Source: Gyrodactylus bullatarudis (taxonomy: Eukaryota > Platyhelminthes > Monogenea > Gyrodactylidea > Gyrodactylidae). From it: a DNA stretch of 24,062 nt. The stretch lies in the NCBI GenBank assembly GCA_012064415.1, contig SSNU01000025.1, positions 1 to 24,062 of the forward strand, given 5' to 3'. The translations under genes and the position numbers were made by a program. Of the stretch, positions 1 to 11,200 are shown piece after piece. The notes beneath the pieces are model-generated. The model had not been told where the DNA came from and searched no databases. It worked only from the letters and a program-made list of their open reading frames with translations. Position 1 is the stretch's first letter. Each line of letters starts with the position of its first letter.

Positions 1-141
1 AGTCAAAAGTCATCAGTATAAAAAAGAAGATGTACTCATTGTCCCAAAGAAAAAGATCGAAAAGGATATCGCGAATGTGTGAAATGTTTTGATTTTACTT
101 GTAAAGAACATTATTCGATTATTTGTAATGATTTTCTATGA
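1..141 (+). pseudogene. piggyBac-like transposase C-terminal Cys-rich domain (broken)
   Basis: Frame 1 from about position 22 encodes RRCTHC, a basic linker, CVKC, CKEH and a final Cys, then TGA at 139-141. This C-x2-C, C-x2-C, C-x2-H, C layout matches the Cys-rich zinc-binding domain at the C-terminus of piggyBac-family (DDE_Tnp_1_7) transposases, which helps bind the element ends. A stop lies at 19-21, just before the domain and next to an A-run; the reading frame that enters the window is probably frame 2, so a frameshift separates the tail from the catalytic part. The DDD catalytic core is outside the window. The copy is probably inactive. Confidence 0.68.
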
Positions 142-182
142 AAGATGTGTCAAATAAATGTATAATTTTAGAAAAATTTATT

Positions 183-200
183 CGGGTTAAAAATAACCCG
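183..200. repeat. Subterminal hairpin of the piggyBac-like end
   Basis: Seven-base perfect stem CGGGTTA / TAACCCG with an AAAA loop, about 45 bp inside the TTAA end. The second piggyBac-like end in this window also carries a hairpin at a similar place, so it may belong to the transposase-binding end structure (inference). Confidence 0.55.
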
Positions 201-246
201 ATTTTGCCATTTATGCAATTTTTATGATTTTCCGTTCTAGGGTTAA

Positions 247-719
247 AGACAAAAGAATCAGGGGCATAGAAAAGGCTGCAAGTCAGGTTTTTAGTTTAGC
301 TCGAAAAGTACACGTACAAATTTTCTTAAAATTTGCATTTCAGCTGAACTCAACATGCTCCACAAGTTGTTTTTGGTTTTATTCACTCGAAAATTTTTTT
401 TGCATTTTTGTTATACTGTGGAATTGAGTATTAAGCAACAAGATATACCAAAAATAGTTCATATAATAGTTATTAGTCTTAACTGAAAATAAATAGGACT
501 ACAAATTACATTTTGAGTCAAATCACAGTTTTTCAGCAAAAGGTGAGTTATTCGAAAAACCACCAATTCTTTAAAATGACTGACTTTTTATTTTTGCTTG
601 AAATTCATTTTGTCAGTTATTTTCCAATGTTTATTTTGAATCTGTTCTTAAAGCAATAAATAAACTATACACGAAAAGATTCAGCAAAATCTGTAGAATT
701 TTTCTATATCTATGAAAAA
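247..719. other. Intergenic AT-rich sequence, no gene seen
   Basis: Only short ORFs without recognisable motifs. The 67-codon ORF at 224-427 starts inside the piggyBac end and is Phe-rich by composition; I do not regard it as a gene. Confidence 0.5.
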
Positions 720-919
720 ATGTCAATATTGTCTATTGAGTATCCGAAATATTCTGAAAAAGACACGAATTTCTCTGACTTACAAATCCGTTTATTCAAG
801 AATGGTAAAACGAATTTTGATGATGAACCAAGACAAGGCCGCCTTCAACCATCCCAAGACAGGCCATTCTTGAGAAAATTGAAGAGAATTCACATTTGTC
901 ATCAATAAAAGTTAAATGG
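720..919 (+). pseudogene. mariner/IS630-like transposase HTH fragment
   Basis: The ORF at 720-908 contains LFKNGKTNFDDEPRQGR, matching the link between the two helix-turn-helix units of mariner-type transposases (consensus: aromatic-x2-F-x2-G, acidic, then R-x-GRP). After a frameshift near 855 the text continues as ILEKIEENSHLSS, which resembles the start of the second HTH. Neither the WVPHEL motif nor the catalytic D-x34-D region follows, so this is at most a short decayed N-terminal piece. The match is short; chance similarity is possible but unlikely given the order of motifs. Confidence 0.45.
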
Positions 920-1235
920 TCTGTATGAATTTGAGAAAAGAAGATTTACACTAAACTCTCAATGTTTTTATTAAAGACTCAAAAAACTTGAAGATCCGAA
1001 TCTGGTTTATTCAGCAAAATTTAGCAAGAAATGGGAAGAAGACTTTCACATGTTATTGTAATGAGTTTTAAATTTTTCAGTGCCGAAGTACATTTTTCAA
1101 TATTTTCGAACCTTTTTAATTACAGTTAGGCAGATTTCTGGATGAATTAAAGTTTAGATTGAAGCGCATAATGTGAGCTTGCATTTGGCAAAATAATTAA
1201 ATGGTTTTTATGAAAATTGTAAAAATTACACCTGA
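920..1235. other. Intergenic AT-rich sequence, no gene seen
   Basis: Could contain decayed mariner sequence downstream of the HTH fragment, but I see no DDD/DDE motif. Confidence 0.4.
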
Positions 1236-1968
1236 TTAATATGATGATGGGAATTTATGCTTTTTACAAAATTATGAATTTTTCCATCAAGAAATCGGAT
1301 TTGATCAGGATATTTTGGAATCTAGATCGTAGGTTCCACTTTCAGGATCTGAAGAAAAAAATGTGAAAAAAATCAAATTTTAGCAAAGTTATGGCATATT
1401 TCAAATCTAGAGATGGCGCCGAATTCCCATTTTTTTGAACTTTGAGTTGATAATTTTTGTTGATTCAAAAGTGAGAGAGTGGTCAAAAGTTGATTTTTAG
1501 GATCACGTTTAGTCAAAGAAATCAAATATGCTGATTCAGATTTTGAGAATTCGCCCATCTTTGTGTGAAAATCGAATTTTGATTTTTTGAACATTTTCAC
1601 TACTTGAAAATCGATGAAATTTTGATGATTCAAGATGCCTGGAAATTGGCGAGTCCATTGAAATTTTCATGGTCATAATCATTTTCTTTGACTAAACGTG
1701 ATCCTAAAAATCAACTTTTGACCACTCTCTCACTTTTGAATCAACAAAAATTATCAACTCAAAGTTCAAAAAAATGGGAATTCGGCGCCATCTCTAGATT
1801 TGAAATATGCCATAACTTTGCTAAAATTTGATTTTTTTCACATTTTTTTCTTCAGATCCTGAAAGTGGAACCTACGATCTAGATTCCAAAATATCCTGAT
1901 CAAATCCGATTTCTTGATGGAAAAATTCATAATTTTGTAAAAAGCATAAATTCCCATCTTCATATTAA
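1236..1968. mobile_element. Long-arm foldback (palindromic) MITE, copy 1
   Basis: Two arms of about 287 bp (1236-1522 and 1682-1968) are near-perfect inverted complements around a 159-bp unique spacer; reading across them I found essentially one mismatch near the tip plus one-base differences at the inner edge. Both outer ends read TTAATATGA going inward, so the element is bounded by TTAA (or TA). It has no transposase; the 86-codon minus ORF inside it is a by-product of the palindrome. Homologous, older copies lie at 3450-4029 and 9818-10136. The TTAA boundary suggests mobilisation by a piggyBac-type enzyme, but a TA target (Tc1/mariner type) cannot be excluded. It lies just downstream of the transporter gene's probable poly(A) signal. 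Confidence 0.85.
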
Positions 1969-2002
1969 CTAGCTTAGTATCGGCACCTAAAGAATTAGTT
2001 AA

Positions 2003-2008
2003 TTTATT
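2003..2008 (-). promoter_or_regulatory. Candidate poly(A) signal AATAAA of the transporter gene
   Basis: AATAAA on the minus strand 65 nt after the stop codon. The foldback element starts 35 bp further on, so the transcript would end just before it. Confidence 0.5.
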
Positions 2009-2072
2009 ATCTAAATTACTAATTATAATTATTCTATATATAGATAAAGAAAGTTATAATAAAATTTAAGAT

Positions 2073-2233
2073 CTATTCAACAAAGTTATTAGTAATTTCA
2101 TATGAAACTGATTTCTTTGGTTCACAATTCATCATTAGATGAAGAGGCAGACAAATGAGACCACTCAGAGTCATGGTTGATCCAGCTATGAAGAAGGTCC
2201 AAAAGTATGATCCTGTCAAATCACAGAAAACGC
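2073..2233 (-). CDS. MCT-like gene, exon 7 (last coding exon)
   Basis: The acceptor TTTTCATAG precedes GC GTT, which completes a phase-1 Cys codon from exon 6. It encodes VFCDLTGSYFWTFFIAGS, the loop and final helix typical of MCT C-termini (family form: G-x-L-x-D-x-T-G-S-Y), then a short polar tail ending NNFVE and TAG at 2075-2073. It sits 5.7 kb from exon 6, beyond the LINE pieces; the phase and family match tie it to the rest of the gene. Confidence 0.85.
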
Positions 2234-5200
2234 CTATGAAAAGAAAAAGAATTTTTATGATAATTTAATATTAATCCATATTAATTTTTACTTTCAGAGT
2301 CTAATGTTAAAATAAATAAAACTTTTCAAAAAAATCTCTTAGAAATTAATAATAAATATAAGATAATGATATAAAGTTGAAAATCCCCAAATAATTGAAA
2401 ATGATCTTGGAAAGTAAAATTTTGTAACTGCACTGTGAAAATTAAATTTATTTGGGAATAAGAGAGATGAATATTAAGAGTGGATTTTTCAAATATCCAC
2501 TTTTCAACCTTGGTCAGTGTCTAATTCAGCTGCTTGAAATGATTCTAATGATGTGTAAAACATAATATTTAAATCTTATATTTACTTGTGACATAATAGA
2601 GGTAAAATTTTCACATTAACCTCACATTAGCGGAAAATTTCTCAATTCTCATTTTATCAGAATATTTTTCCAAACAAGGTCTTGATTTTTGGTTGTACTA
2701 TTGCAATTATTTATGTGATAAAAATATGATATGAAAAATCAAACAGAAACCCTAAAATCCTCAGAATAACAGTTCAGTAAATGAAACTTTGGCTCTATTA
2801 TGTCACTACTTTGGAAATAATTTTCTTTCAAAAATTTTAACACAATTCGAAATATTTTACACCACTGAATAACTTTTACGGTCAGACGTTTCAAAATTAC
2901 AAATTAAAATTGAATTCCTGAAATCTACTCCTAATAAATATTAGAGATGTATGAAATTTTAAAGCTATTCTTCCTCAGATTGAATTAAATGAAGCTTTTT
3001 GAGATTTAAAAAATGGTGTATTCTACGCTTCTTCCAGTTCAATATCTTACTCAGACTTTGGTCCTGAATCCAATGCTTTGCCGGTTTCAAATAATACCTA
3101 AAATTACTAACTTTGATATTAGAGAGAGATGATTTTTTTTCAAGGGCGTTAGAATCAGAAAAAAGTACTGAATAAATTAGTACTGTTCTTTCATATGGTA
3201 AATTTTTGCGAGGAGGTTAACTTTAACACGGGGTAGAATAATATTGGATTCAAATAAGGTACTGTACCCATCCCGATTAAACGATGTAAATTATATCTAA
3301 AACATGCAAAATATCTACCTTCTCTTCCAGAATAGTTGGAGTATTTTTAAATACATTTTAAACTCAGCTTTCAATCCTTAAAATGCTTGTATATTCGGTT
3401 AAATATGCTAAGGAGTTGAGCAGTCCTCTATTGCCCATTTTAAACAATTGGAGAAAAAATTCTGAAAAAAATTATTTTTTGAAAAATATGGTCATTTTTT
3501 AAATTTCGATTAAACGCCAAAATCCCATTTTTTCGAACTGTGAACTGAAAATTTTTATTGATTTGAAAGTTAGAGGGTGATCAAAAGAGTTTTTTCAGTA
3601 ACAAGATCAGAGAAAAAAAACAATTCAACCGAATCAGATCTGATGCATAAACTCAATACCGTTTGGGAGCGGAATAACGATTTTTTGATCATTATTACTA
3701 CTTGAGAATCAATTAATTTTCGATAATTCAAAATCTCTTAAAAATGGAGAAATTTTCGGTATTTTAATGGTGCTATTCAGCTTTTTTGTCTAATCCTGAT
3801 CTTGAAAAAACTCTTTGGATCAGCCTCCGACTTTCAAATCAATAATAAAATTTATTACACAGTTCAAAAATGACCATATTTTCCAAAAATTAATTTTTCA
3901 GAGTTTTTTCTTTAATAGTTAAAAGTAGGAAACTTGAGTAGGATTCCAAAAAGTATTTAACAAACTTGGATTCTTGATGAAAAATCGACATTTCTGTGAA
4001 AATCGTAGATCCACAACTTCATATCAACTAACTTTCTTTTGAAGAGATTTTGCTTATCTATGCTACCATAATACCGAAAGTTCAGTTGCACCGACTATGT
4101 CCTTTCAGTAAGTTCCGTGGTATTTTTCTCTTGAATATTCGATCATTATTTTCCAAAAATGCCCTTTTCTATGTTAGAAATGTTATTTCTTCTTATTTTC
4201 CTATACTATTTTGTATTACTGAATCATGGCTCAAGCCTGATGAAGACGACTCCTTAATTTCTATTAATAATTATAAACTTTTTAGAGTTGATAGATTATC
4301 AGCTCATGGTGGGGGTGTCTGTATTTACGCCCATGAGTCTTTACAGATTATAGATACTAAAATTGTCACATTCCCCACTCAATTAATTTATCTTAACGCT
4401 ATTATTGACAATAAGTCTCATTCCATAGTGCTTGTTTATAATCCTCCTGTCTCAAGTAATCATAAAATTTCTTATAATGAATTATCCTTGCTCATATCAT
4501 CAGTTATACCGATCAATACATCTCCTATTACTATCCTTGGAGATTTCAATTTTCCTACGTCTGAAGGAAAGCCCACGATTCCAACTGAACTCGATGATAT
4601 CATTATTAAACATAATCTAAAACAGATAGTTAATTTACCTACAAGGGTGAAAACGTGCTTGATTTGGTTTTTACTGATTATTTTCAAACTATCTCAATAA
4701 AATTAGTTAAAAGAAGGAAGATTTTCAGGAATGAGCACCGATGTCTTTGATTGTCGACTTTCTAACCATGCAGCTCAACGTTTGATCAAGTTTCAATGAC
4801 GGAGTTTCAGTGAGTATTTCTGTTGATTCTTATGGGATTCGCTTTTGGTTTTATGCTCAAATCGTATATCTATATGTGTCCAATCTAAGTTTCAAAGAGT
4901 TTCTCCTGTCCTTTCTTCCTTTAAAAACTATCTCACTTTTTGTAATTGAAATAATTTTACCAAATACATTTTCTCGTATATACTCACCAATTTGTTGTCT
5001 TTTCCTCTCCAGGGGTTTTAAAATGTGCTGACGATGGATTTGGCACTCATTTTCCCCTGAAAACAGTGAATTTTCCCATTTTCACAAAAACTAACTTATT
5101 TTCCTATCTAAATTTATAGAAATCACTTGCTGCATTCTGTTTGGTCGAGATAAATAATACTTAAATAGGGGGGGGTTTATTAGTAATTAGTAATTACTCG

Positions 5201-8200
5201 TGTTCCAATAAAAATAACACGGGTGGGGTCGTACGAACTAGATCAGGTTTAACTTTTCTGAAATAAAATTTTGTGCTGATTTCAGATCTGCTTTCAGAAT
5301 TTCGCTAGCGTTAATATTTTGGCCGCTATGGCCAAAAAAAACAAAAATTGCTAATTTTGAGTATCTCAATGAACTTAATTGATATTATTGGTACGAAAAC
5401 ATAGGAATCCGAAATTGATTTTATCCTCATTAAAAAGAGCGTAAAAATTTTTATAATTTTTCTGTAGTAAGAAAGTTTATAACAAGATTAGAGATATGAG
5501 AATTAATATTAAAATCGGAGAATTTCAATTTATCAAAGGCTTTTGATAGATCAATGTAATAGAGGATAATATATTTATGAGAGGATTTAATGGATAAAGA
5601 ATAATTGAGAAAAGATAAAATGTTGGTTCCAGTATTACGGCCATGAATGAATCCATGTTGAGTGGCATCAGGAAAAAGAAGAGGAAGACAATCAGTGATA
5701 TAAAAGGTAAGGCATCAATGATAGATAAAAAAATTTTTAGTGAAGAAATAGGCCTCAGCTCTTCAATTGAGGAGTATTCCGTTAATTTAGGTATAGGAGT
5801 GATAATTACTTTTAGCCAATCACTAGGGATGATATTTTGACTAATGCAATAGTTTAAATATTGAGCAAGACCTATAATAAAACAATTGGGGAGAGAAAGT
5901 AGGAGATTGAAAGAATTGAAGTAGCAGTCCAATCTGTTAAGAGACTTGCTACTTTTGAGCAGATTAATAATATCAGAGGCAACAAGACAAGGTGGAATGT
6001 CATTAGATGATTTGTAAGGACATATTTCTGGAGTATTAAAATTAGAAACGAAATATTCGTTGATATTATGGCAAAAAGTAGAGTCATCTGAGTTTGAAAA
6101 GTTATTAATTGAGGAGTGTTTATTAGAGTTGAGCAGGCATAGTAGTTTAGACCAGGCCCTACGAGGATAGATTTTAAGATCATTTGATAAGGATTTTTCA
6201 AATGATTGTATTGAAACGAGGTTTAGATCGTTTAGAGAATTTAAAATTAATCTCGAGTTAACCGAGGTTCTTGTAGATTTTTTGATTGTTATTTAAGATA
6301 TTATCTTTAAAAATGAAGTCTTTGTATCTTAAGTAAAAATGAGAAATTTTTTTAAAGTCAACCGTTTTTTTGGTTGTAAGGTAGTACCTCGCATGCATGG
6401 AAATTAAGTCAGAGTTAATTAGCAGTAAATTATGATCGGAGAAAGTAACTAATTTTATTGAGATAGTTTGAAAATAATCAGTAAAAACCAAATCAAGCAC
6501 GTTTTCACCCTTGTAGGTAAATTAACTATCTGTTTTAGATTATGTTTAATAATGATATCATCGAGTTCAGTTGGAATCGTGGGCTTTCCTTCAGACGTAG
6601 GAAAATTGAAATCTCCAAGGATAGTAATAGGAGATGTATTGATCGGTATAACTGATGATATGAGCAAGGATAATTCATTATAAGAAATTTTATGATTACT
6701 TGAGACAGGAGGATTATAAAAACAAAAAACTCAAAGAACAAAATTTAAAAATCACCTGAGTTCGTCATTAAAAATAACATCTGGTGTTCCGCAAGGTTCT
6801 TCTATTGGACCTCTTCTTTTCAAGTTATGTATGGCTGATATTCAGGTGACTGATGATATTGGTCGTCTATTTAAATTTGCCGATGATATTAAATTTGTCT
6901 TTCCAGTTGACAATGTTATGAATATTTAAAATCAATAACTACTTCAAATCACTGAAAGAATCTCTTAATTCAATGGGACTGGAAATCAACCGAAATAAAT
7001 GTAGGATTATGCTACCTAACGGTCTGCCGGAATCATTTTTGAACAATCTCCACATTCCCGGAGAATTTGTTCTTGACACTTCAGACCTTGGATTTCAAAT
7101 CTCCTCTAATCTTAAAATTTCACCCACAGCGAAGATAGGCTCAATTAACAAATGTATTAACCGGTTCTTGTCTTCACCGTTAATTAAACCCAAAGCATAT
7201 AAAAGCTTAGTTTTGCCCCACTTTGACTATGTTTCACCTCTTACCCCAAGCATGACTTATAAAAGTGCTATTGAGCTTGAACATATTCGATACAGGTTCC
7301 TAAAATCCATATACCCTTGTCTCTATCCATATAATGACCTGATAATATCATCTGGCTTTTCGCCACTGTGGGTCAGGAGGATGGCTTTTGTAGTAAAATT
7401 TTTCCTGAAATTTGTCTCAAATGTTAATAAAGGCTACAATCTCAGGAATGCCTTTTATGAGGACAATTTCTTAGCTCCTCACTTTAAACTTTTACAAAAA
7501 AAAATTACTCTCCAAGAATGTGACAATCTTAATGATCTTAAATCTATAATTTCTCATATAAGATCTAAAATTGACTATTCAAAATCCCTTCTTTACCACC
7601 TTCATTAATCTTATCTTTTTGATCGAATATTTATTTGAAAATATCATGGAATTTCAGTATCTGACTTTTCGACTGCTCCTAACTTAAGTAGAGGAAATAG
7701 TGAAGTTTGACTATTTACGAGCCAACACTGCAGATTTCCCAATGACGAGGTCGATCTGTTATTTTAACTTTTCAAAAAACTTGTTTTGGGATAATTTATT
7801 TATTATAATGATTTTCTTTTGAATTTAATAATTGTATAATTTCAAAGAAAAAAAAAGAAAGGTGTTGCAAAGAAAGCTGTCAAAAGGTTCAATTGACATG
7901 TTTTTTGAGCTAAAATACTGAATAAGAATTGCTTATAAATATAGTTTTACGAGAGATTAGTATGAAAAACTTACACAAAATTGGTGAAACCAGCAATGTG
8001 CCAAAGCCCAAAGTACAATTTGACAAGCCATATACTGAAGAAATCTTTGAAAATCCCAATAGAAAGTTGATGAAACTAACTCTCAAGGTGTAGAAGATGG
8101 CTATAAAAATTATTTTTTCTTATTTCGTCACAGACATGCATTTTTTAAAAGCTTTCAAAATTTCGATTAAAGTTGAAAGTAATGCCTTGTTATTTAAATT

Positions 8201-11200
8201 CGAATATAAACTCACCATTAAAAAGGGCATAGGTAACAGAAAAAGCCACAAGAGCTTCATAGGTCCGCATCACTGAGACAAGGGTCAGAATAATTCCACA
8301 CAAGGTCAAAGAAATAGTATATGATCTATGAATGATTGGAGGATATTTGAGGACAATAACCTCAACAGAAATGCCAGCTAATATCCTGAATACCATGTTA
8401 GTGAAGCCGTATATTGTCATTACAAAAGCAGCCTTTGGTTTTGGTATGTTCAATTCGATGACGGCGTAATCAATCAAAAATTGAAACGGAATGAAGTAAC
8501 CAATTGAGAGTAAAAATACTGACAGGCATATGATTAGGGCAATGGGACTTTTGCAAACCGATATTAGATCATTTATAAAGCCTTTTCTGGCATCTTCATT
8601 CTGAAAAATAATAGTATTATCAATTCAATAGATTTTGTTGGGAGGACAGATAAACTTGCTTCAATACGTGCCAGAACAGCTTCATTCTCTGAGACTTTGA
8701 CAAGATAATTTGATGTGAGGAAATGAACTGAGAGTGTTGATGGGTACGAGTAAAATTGTTTACTGTTTGTCTGAAAGAATAAATTTTATATATAAATCAT
8801 AACTGTATATTTCTGTTTATGCAACTACTTAAAATTAGTCAACAGAATTTATTTTTTATGATCAGGATAAAGTCTTAGATCAGACTATTTTCGTCTAGAG
8901 GTCTTAAAATTTACTGTTCTTATTTTTGGATATTATAAAAACTAACCAAGATAATGGTATGCTTGAATTACATTGGTTGCGGGTTGGTGTGGTTTCATGA
9001 ATCAAATATTCCTCTGCGTCAAATATATTCATCGAGTTATTTAAAATCTCTAGGGTTCACCCCCACTAGGCTAGGGTGAAATTTTTAACCTCATATTAGG
9101 ACCATTTTTTCTGATAGAACTATAAATTTTAAGCATTATTTTGTGCCGAAAATGATTCTCCATGTCAGTCGGTTTTAAAAATTCAAAAAATTTTAAATCA
9201 CCGCCAAAAAATGAAATGCCACATAGAGAGATTATCTTAAATAGCGAGAAATTTCCCACGTGAATTTTGTTGGAAATATGTTTGAATTTCGTATCATTTT
9301 AGATAAAAATTAGATTTATATTTTACTATTTAATCAATAAATATAACGGATATTAGGATCTTTAGTTGGAAAAAAAGACTGCCTACGTCTAATACAAGAA
9401 AATTTAATAGAAAGTATTTACACAATGCGATTTAAAGCTGGCATTTTCTACCATACAATTAACATTATTATGAGTTGAGGATATCTGATTAGTCTAGGGA
9501 TATTTCTGGTTATTTTTTGTGATTGAATTTGTGGCTCAATTTTCTCAATTCGCAATAAATGAATAATGAAAAGCATATTCAATAAATAGAATATCAGGGA
9601 TTTAATATACTCACAACGCTAGCATGGGCTAATCGGTCTTCGATTTTCAAAGCTTCATCTTTCAGGGGAACTCTTTCGGATGGAATTTCAAACATTGATT
9701 CGATCAATACAGATCTAATTGAAAGTTTGCGTGGACAAGTCTTGAAAATATTTAATAGAAATTTTTATGAATTTAATCATAAGCTGAAAAATATCGTCAA
9801 ATTATGGACGGTTTCCCCATTCTCGAGAGATTTTGAATTATTGAAATTTAATTGATTTTTAATTAGATCAGATTCGGTTGAATTGATTTTTTCTGTATAA
9901 TCTTGTTGCTGAAAATAACTCTTTAGATCACCCTCCAACTTTCAATTCAATAAAAAGTTCGAAAAAAATGGGATTTTGGCGTCCATATATAATTGAAATA
10001 TGACCATATTTTTCAAAAAATAATTTTTCTTCAATTTTTAAAAGTGGGCAACATGAATAGGATTCCAAAATATATATAACAAATATGAATTCTTGGTGAA
10101 AAATTCGAGATTTCTGTAAAAATCGTAGATTCAATTAGCTTTTGTGAGTTTCGTGAATATTGAAACTAATTTCAAAATTCACGAAACTCGTGAACCTCGA
10201 AACTCCCCGTTGATTATTGAAACTAAACTTAATTTGCAAAAATAGTTTAAAGTCGAAGAAACTCAGAATACCCTAAACTTCCTAGAAAATGTATTACAAA
10301 AATAATCGATCGAAATACTTTGCCTGCTTGCTCACAAGATCTATAGATTTATGAACAAGTTCTCCCTCACCTAAACATCTGTACTTTCATCTCTTGCACT
10401 TTTGTACAGAATTGAAAATTTTTAAAAGAGGTATTTTCGAAATTCAAAAAAGGCCTAATTATGGTCAGATTCAATAGTTTTTTTTATTTCAACAACTAAT
10501 TTTTTCTCGAGTTTTCATGTAAAAATAGTAAATTACCATGTCAATTTCAACGGGATCCATTGTTCATTTGAAAAAGACTTAACTATGCCAAGACATCTTA
10601 AACTGGAAGATCATACGACTTCAATATGTAATTTATCTATTCCTGAGATGACAAAATAAAAGTATTCTTTAACAACTTGTACAAACCAAATCGATGCGTG
10701 AAGAAAAATTACTCATTCAATCTTAAACTGATTTTAATAATCACCAGTATCGAATAAAAATCATGTTTTAGACGCAGTACTAGATATTGTGTAGAATGAA
10801 GAAAGACCCAATTGAATTTGATTTATTGTAGATAACGCCTGTGAAGGCGAGTCAAAAAATGATGAGTCTGAAGAATCTTGCCGGTACGTACCATGAAATT
10901 TATTTATGGTATACCATAAATAATAGAGCTTGATTATGTATGGTCAAGGATTTCTTCATCATTAGCCATCCCTCTTAAAAATAAGAGTAAACTTGAAATT
11001 TTAAATGACATAATCCCAATTGTGAACTCTGCTACAATTTTGTAATTTTCGATATGAGTTACAAATTAATAATATCATTATATCAGGTAGTTCAGGTTGC
11101 TACTTTTACTTTCAAGTAGTTAGCTAGAAAAGATATTCCTTATCCTGTATGCGTTCTCATTAGTGTTATACTCGAATAATAATTATTATCGTTATTTTTC

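Larger units (their letters stand above)
1..246 (+). mobile_element. piggyBac-like DNA transposon, 3' part ending at TTAA
   Basis: The window opens inside a piggyBac-like element. A Cys-rich transposase tail (to 141) is followed by about 100 bp of non-coding sequence ending in CTAGGG followed by TTAA at 243-246. TTAA is the target site of this superfamily, and CCCTAG (read inward) is a typical start of its terminal inverted repeat. A 7-bp stem hairpin lies at 183-200, and the 10-mer CATAAATGGC (read inward) at 206-215 is also found just inside the end at 17479. The 5' end lies outside the window, so completeness cannot be judged. Confidence 0.7.
5463..7860 (+). mobile_element. 5'-inverted LINE insertion (twin-priming type)
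   Basis: A single non-LTR element made of two opposed halves. On the minus strand 6717 to 5463 runs from mid-endonuclease to the end of RT motif A; on the plus strand 6722 onward starts in the next part of RT and runs through the C-terminus at 7608 to an A-rich tail at about 7843-7860. The two halves meet in the LINE protein with almost no residue missing or duplicated: the inverted half ends at NFLTTEK and the direct half starts at KTQRTKF, a stretch that in related LINEs is one continuous loop before SGVPQGS. That arrangement is what twin priming during target-primed reverse transcription makes. No target duplication was recognised. Confidence 0.75.

Noticed and set aside
1373..1633. 86-codon ORF on the minus strand
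   Set aside because: It lies within the left arm and spacer of the foldback element, and similar peptide text appears on the other arm; no motif. It is a by-product of the palindrome.
6468..6683. 71-codon ORF with a twin at 4472-4687 on the opposite strand
   Set aside because: Antisense shadow of the LINE endonuclease frame; identity of the two simply reflects the inverted duplication.
8601..8655. Reading through exon 4 into exon 5 without an intron
   Set aside because: The frame stays open for about 25 codons but then runs out of phase with exon 5 and hits a stop, losing the MCT helix 7 sequence.
9072..9100. End of a second hAT element (TAGGGTGAAA)
   Set aside because: No opposite end CACCCTA with matching 8-bp flank was found nearby.
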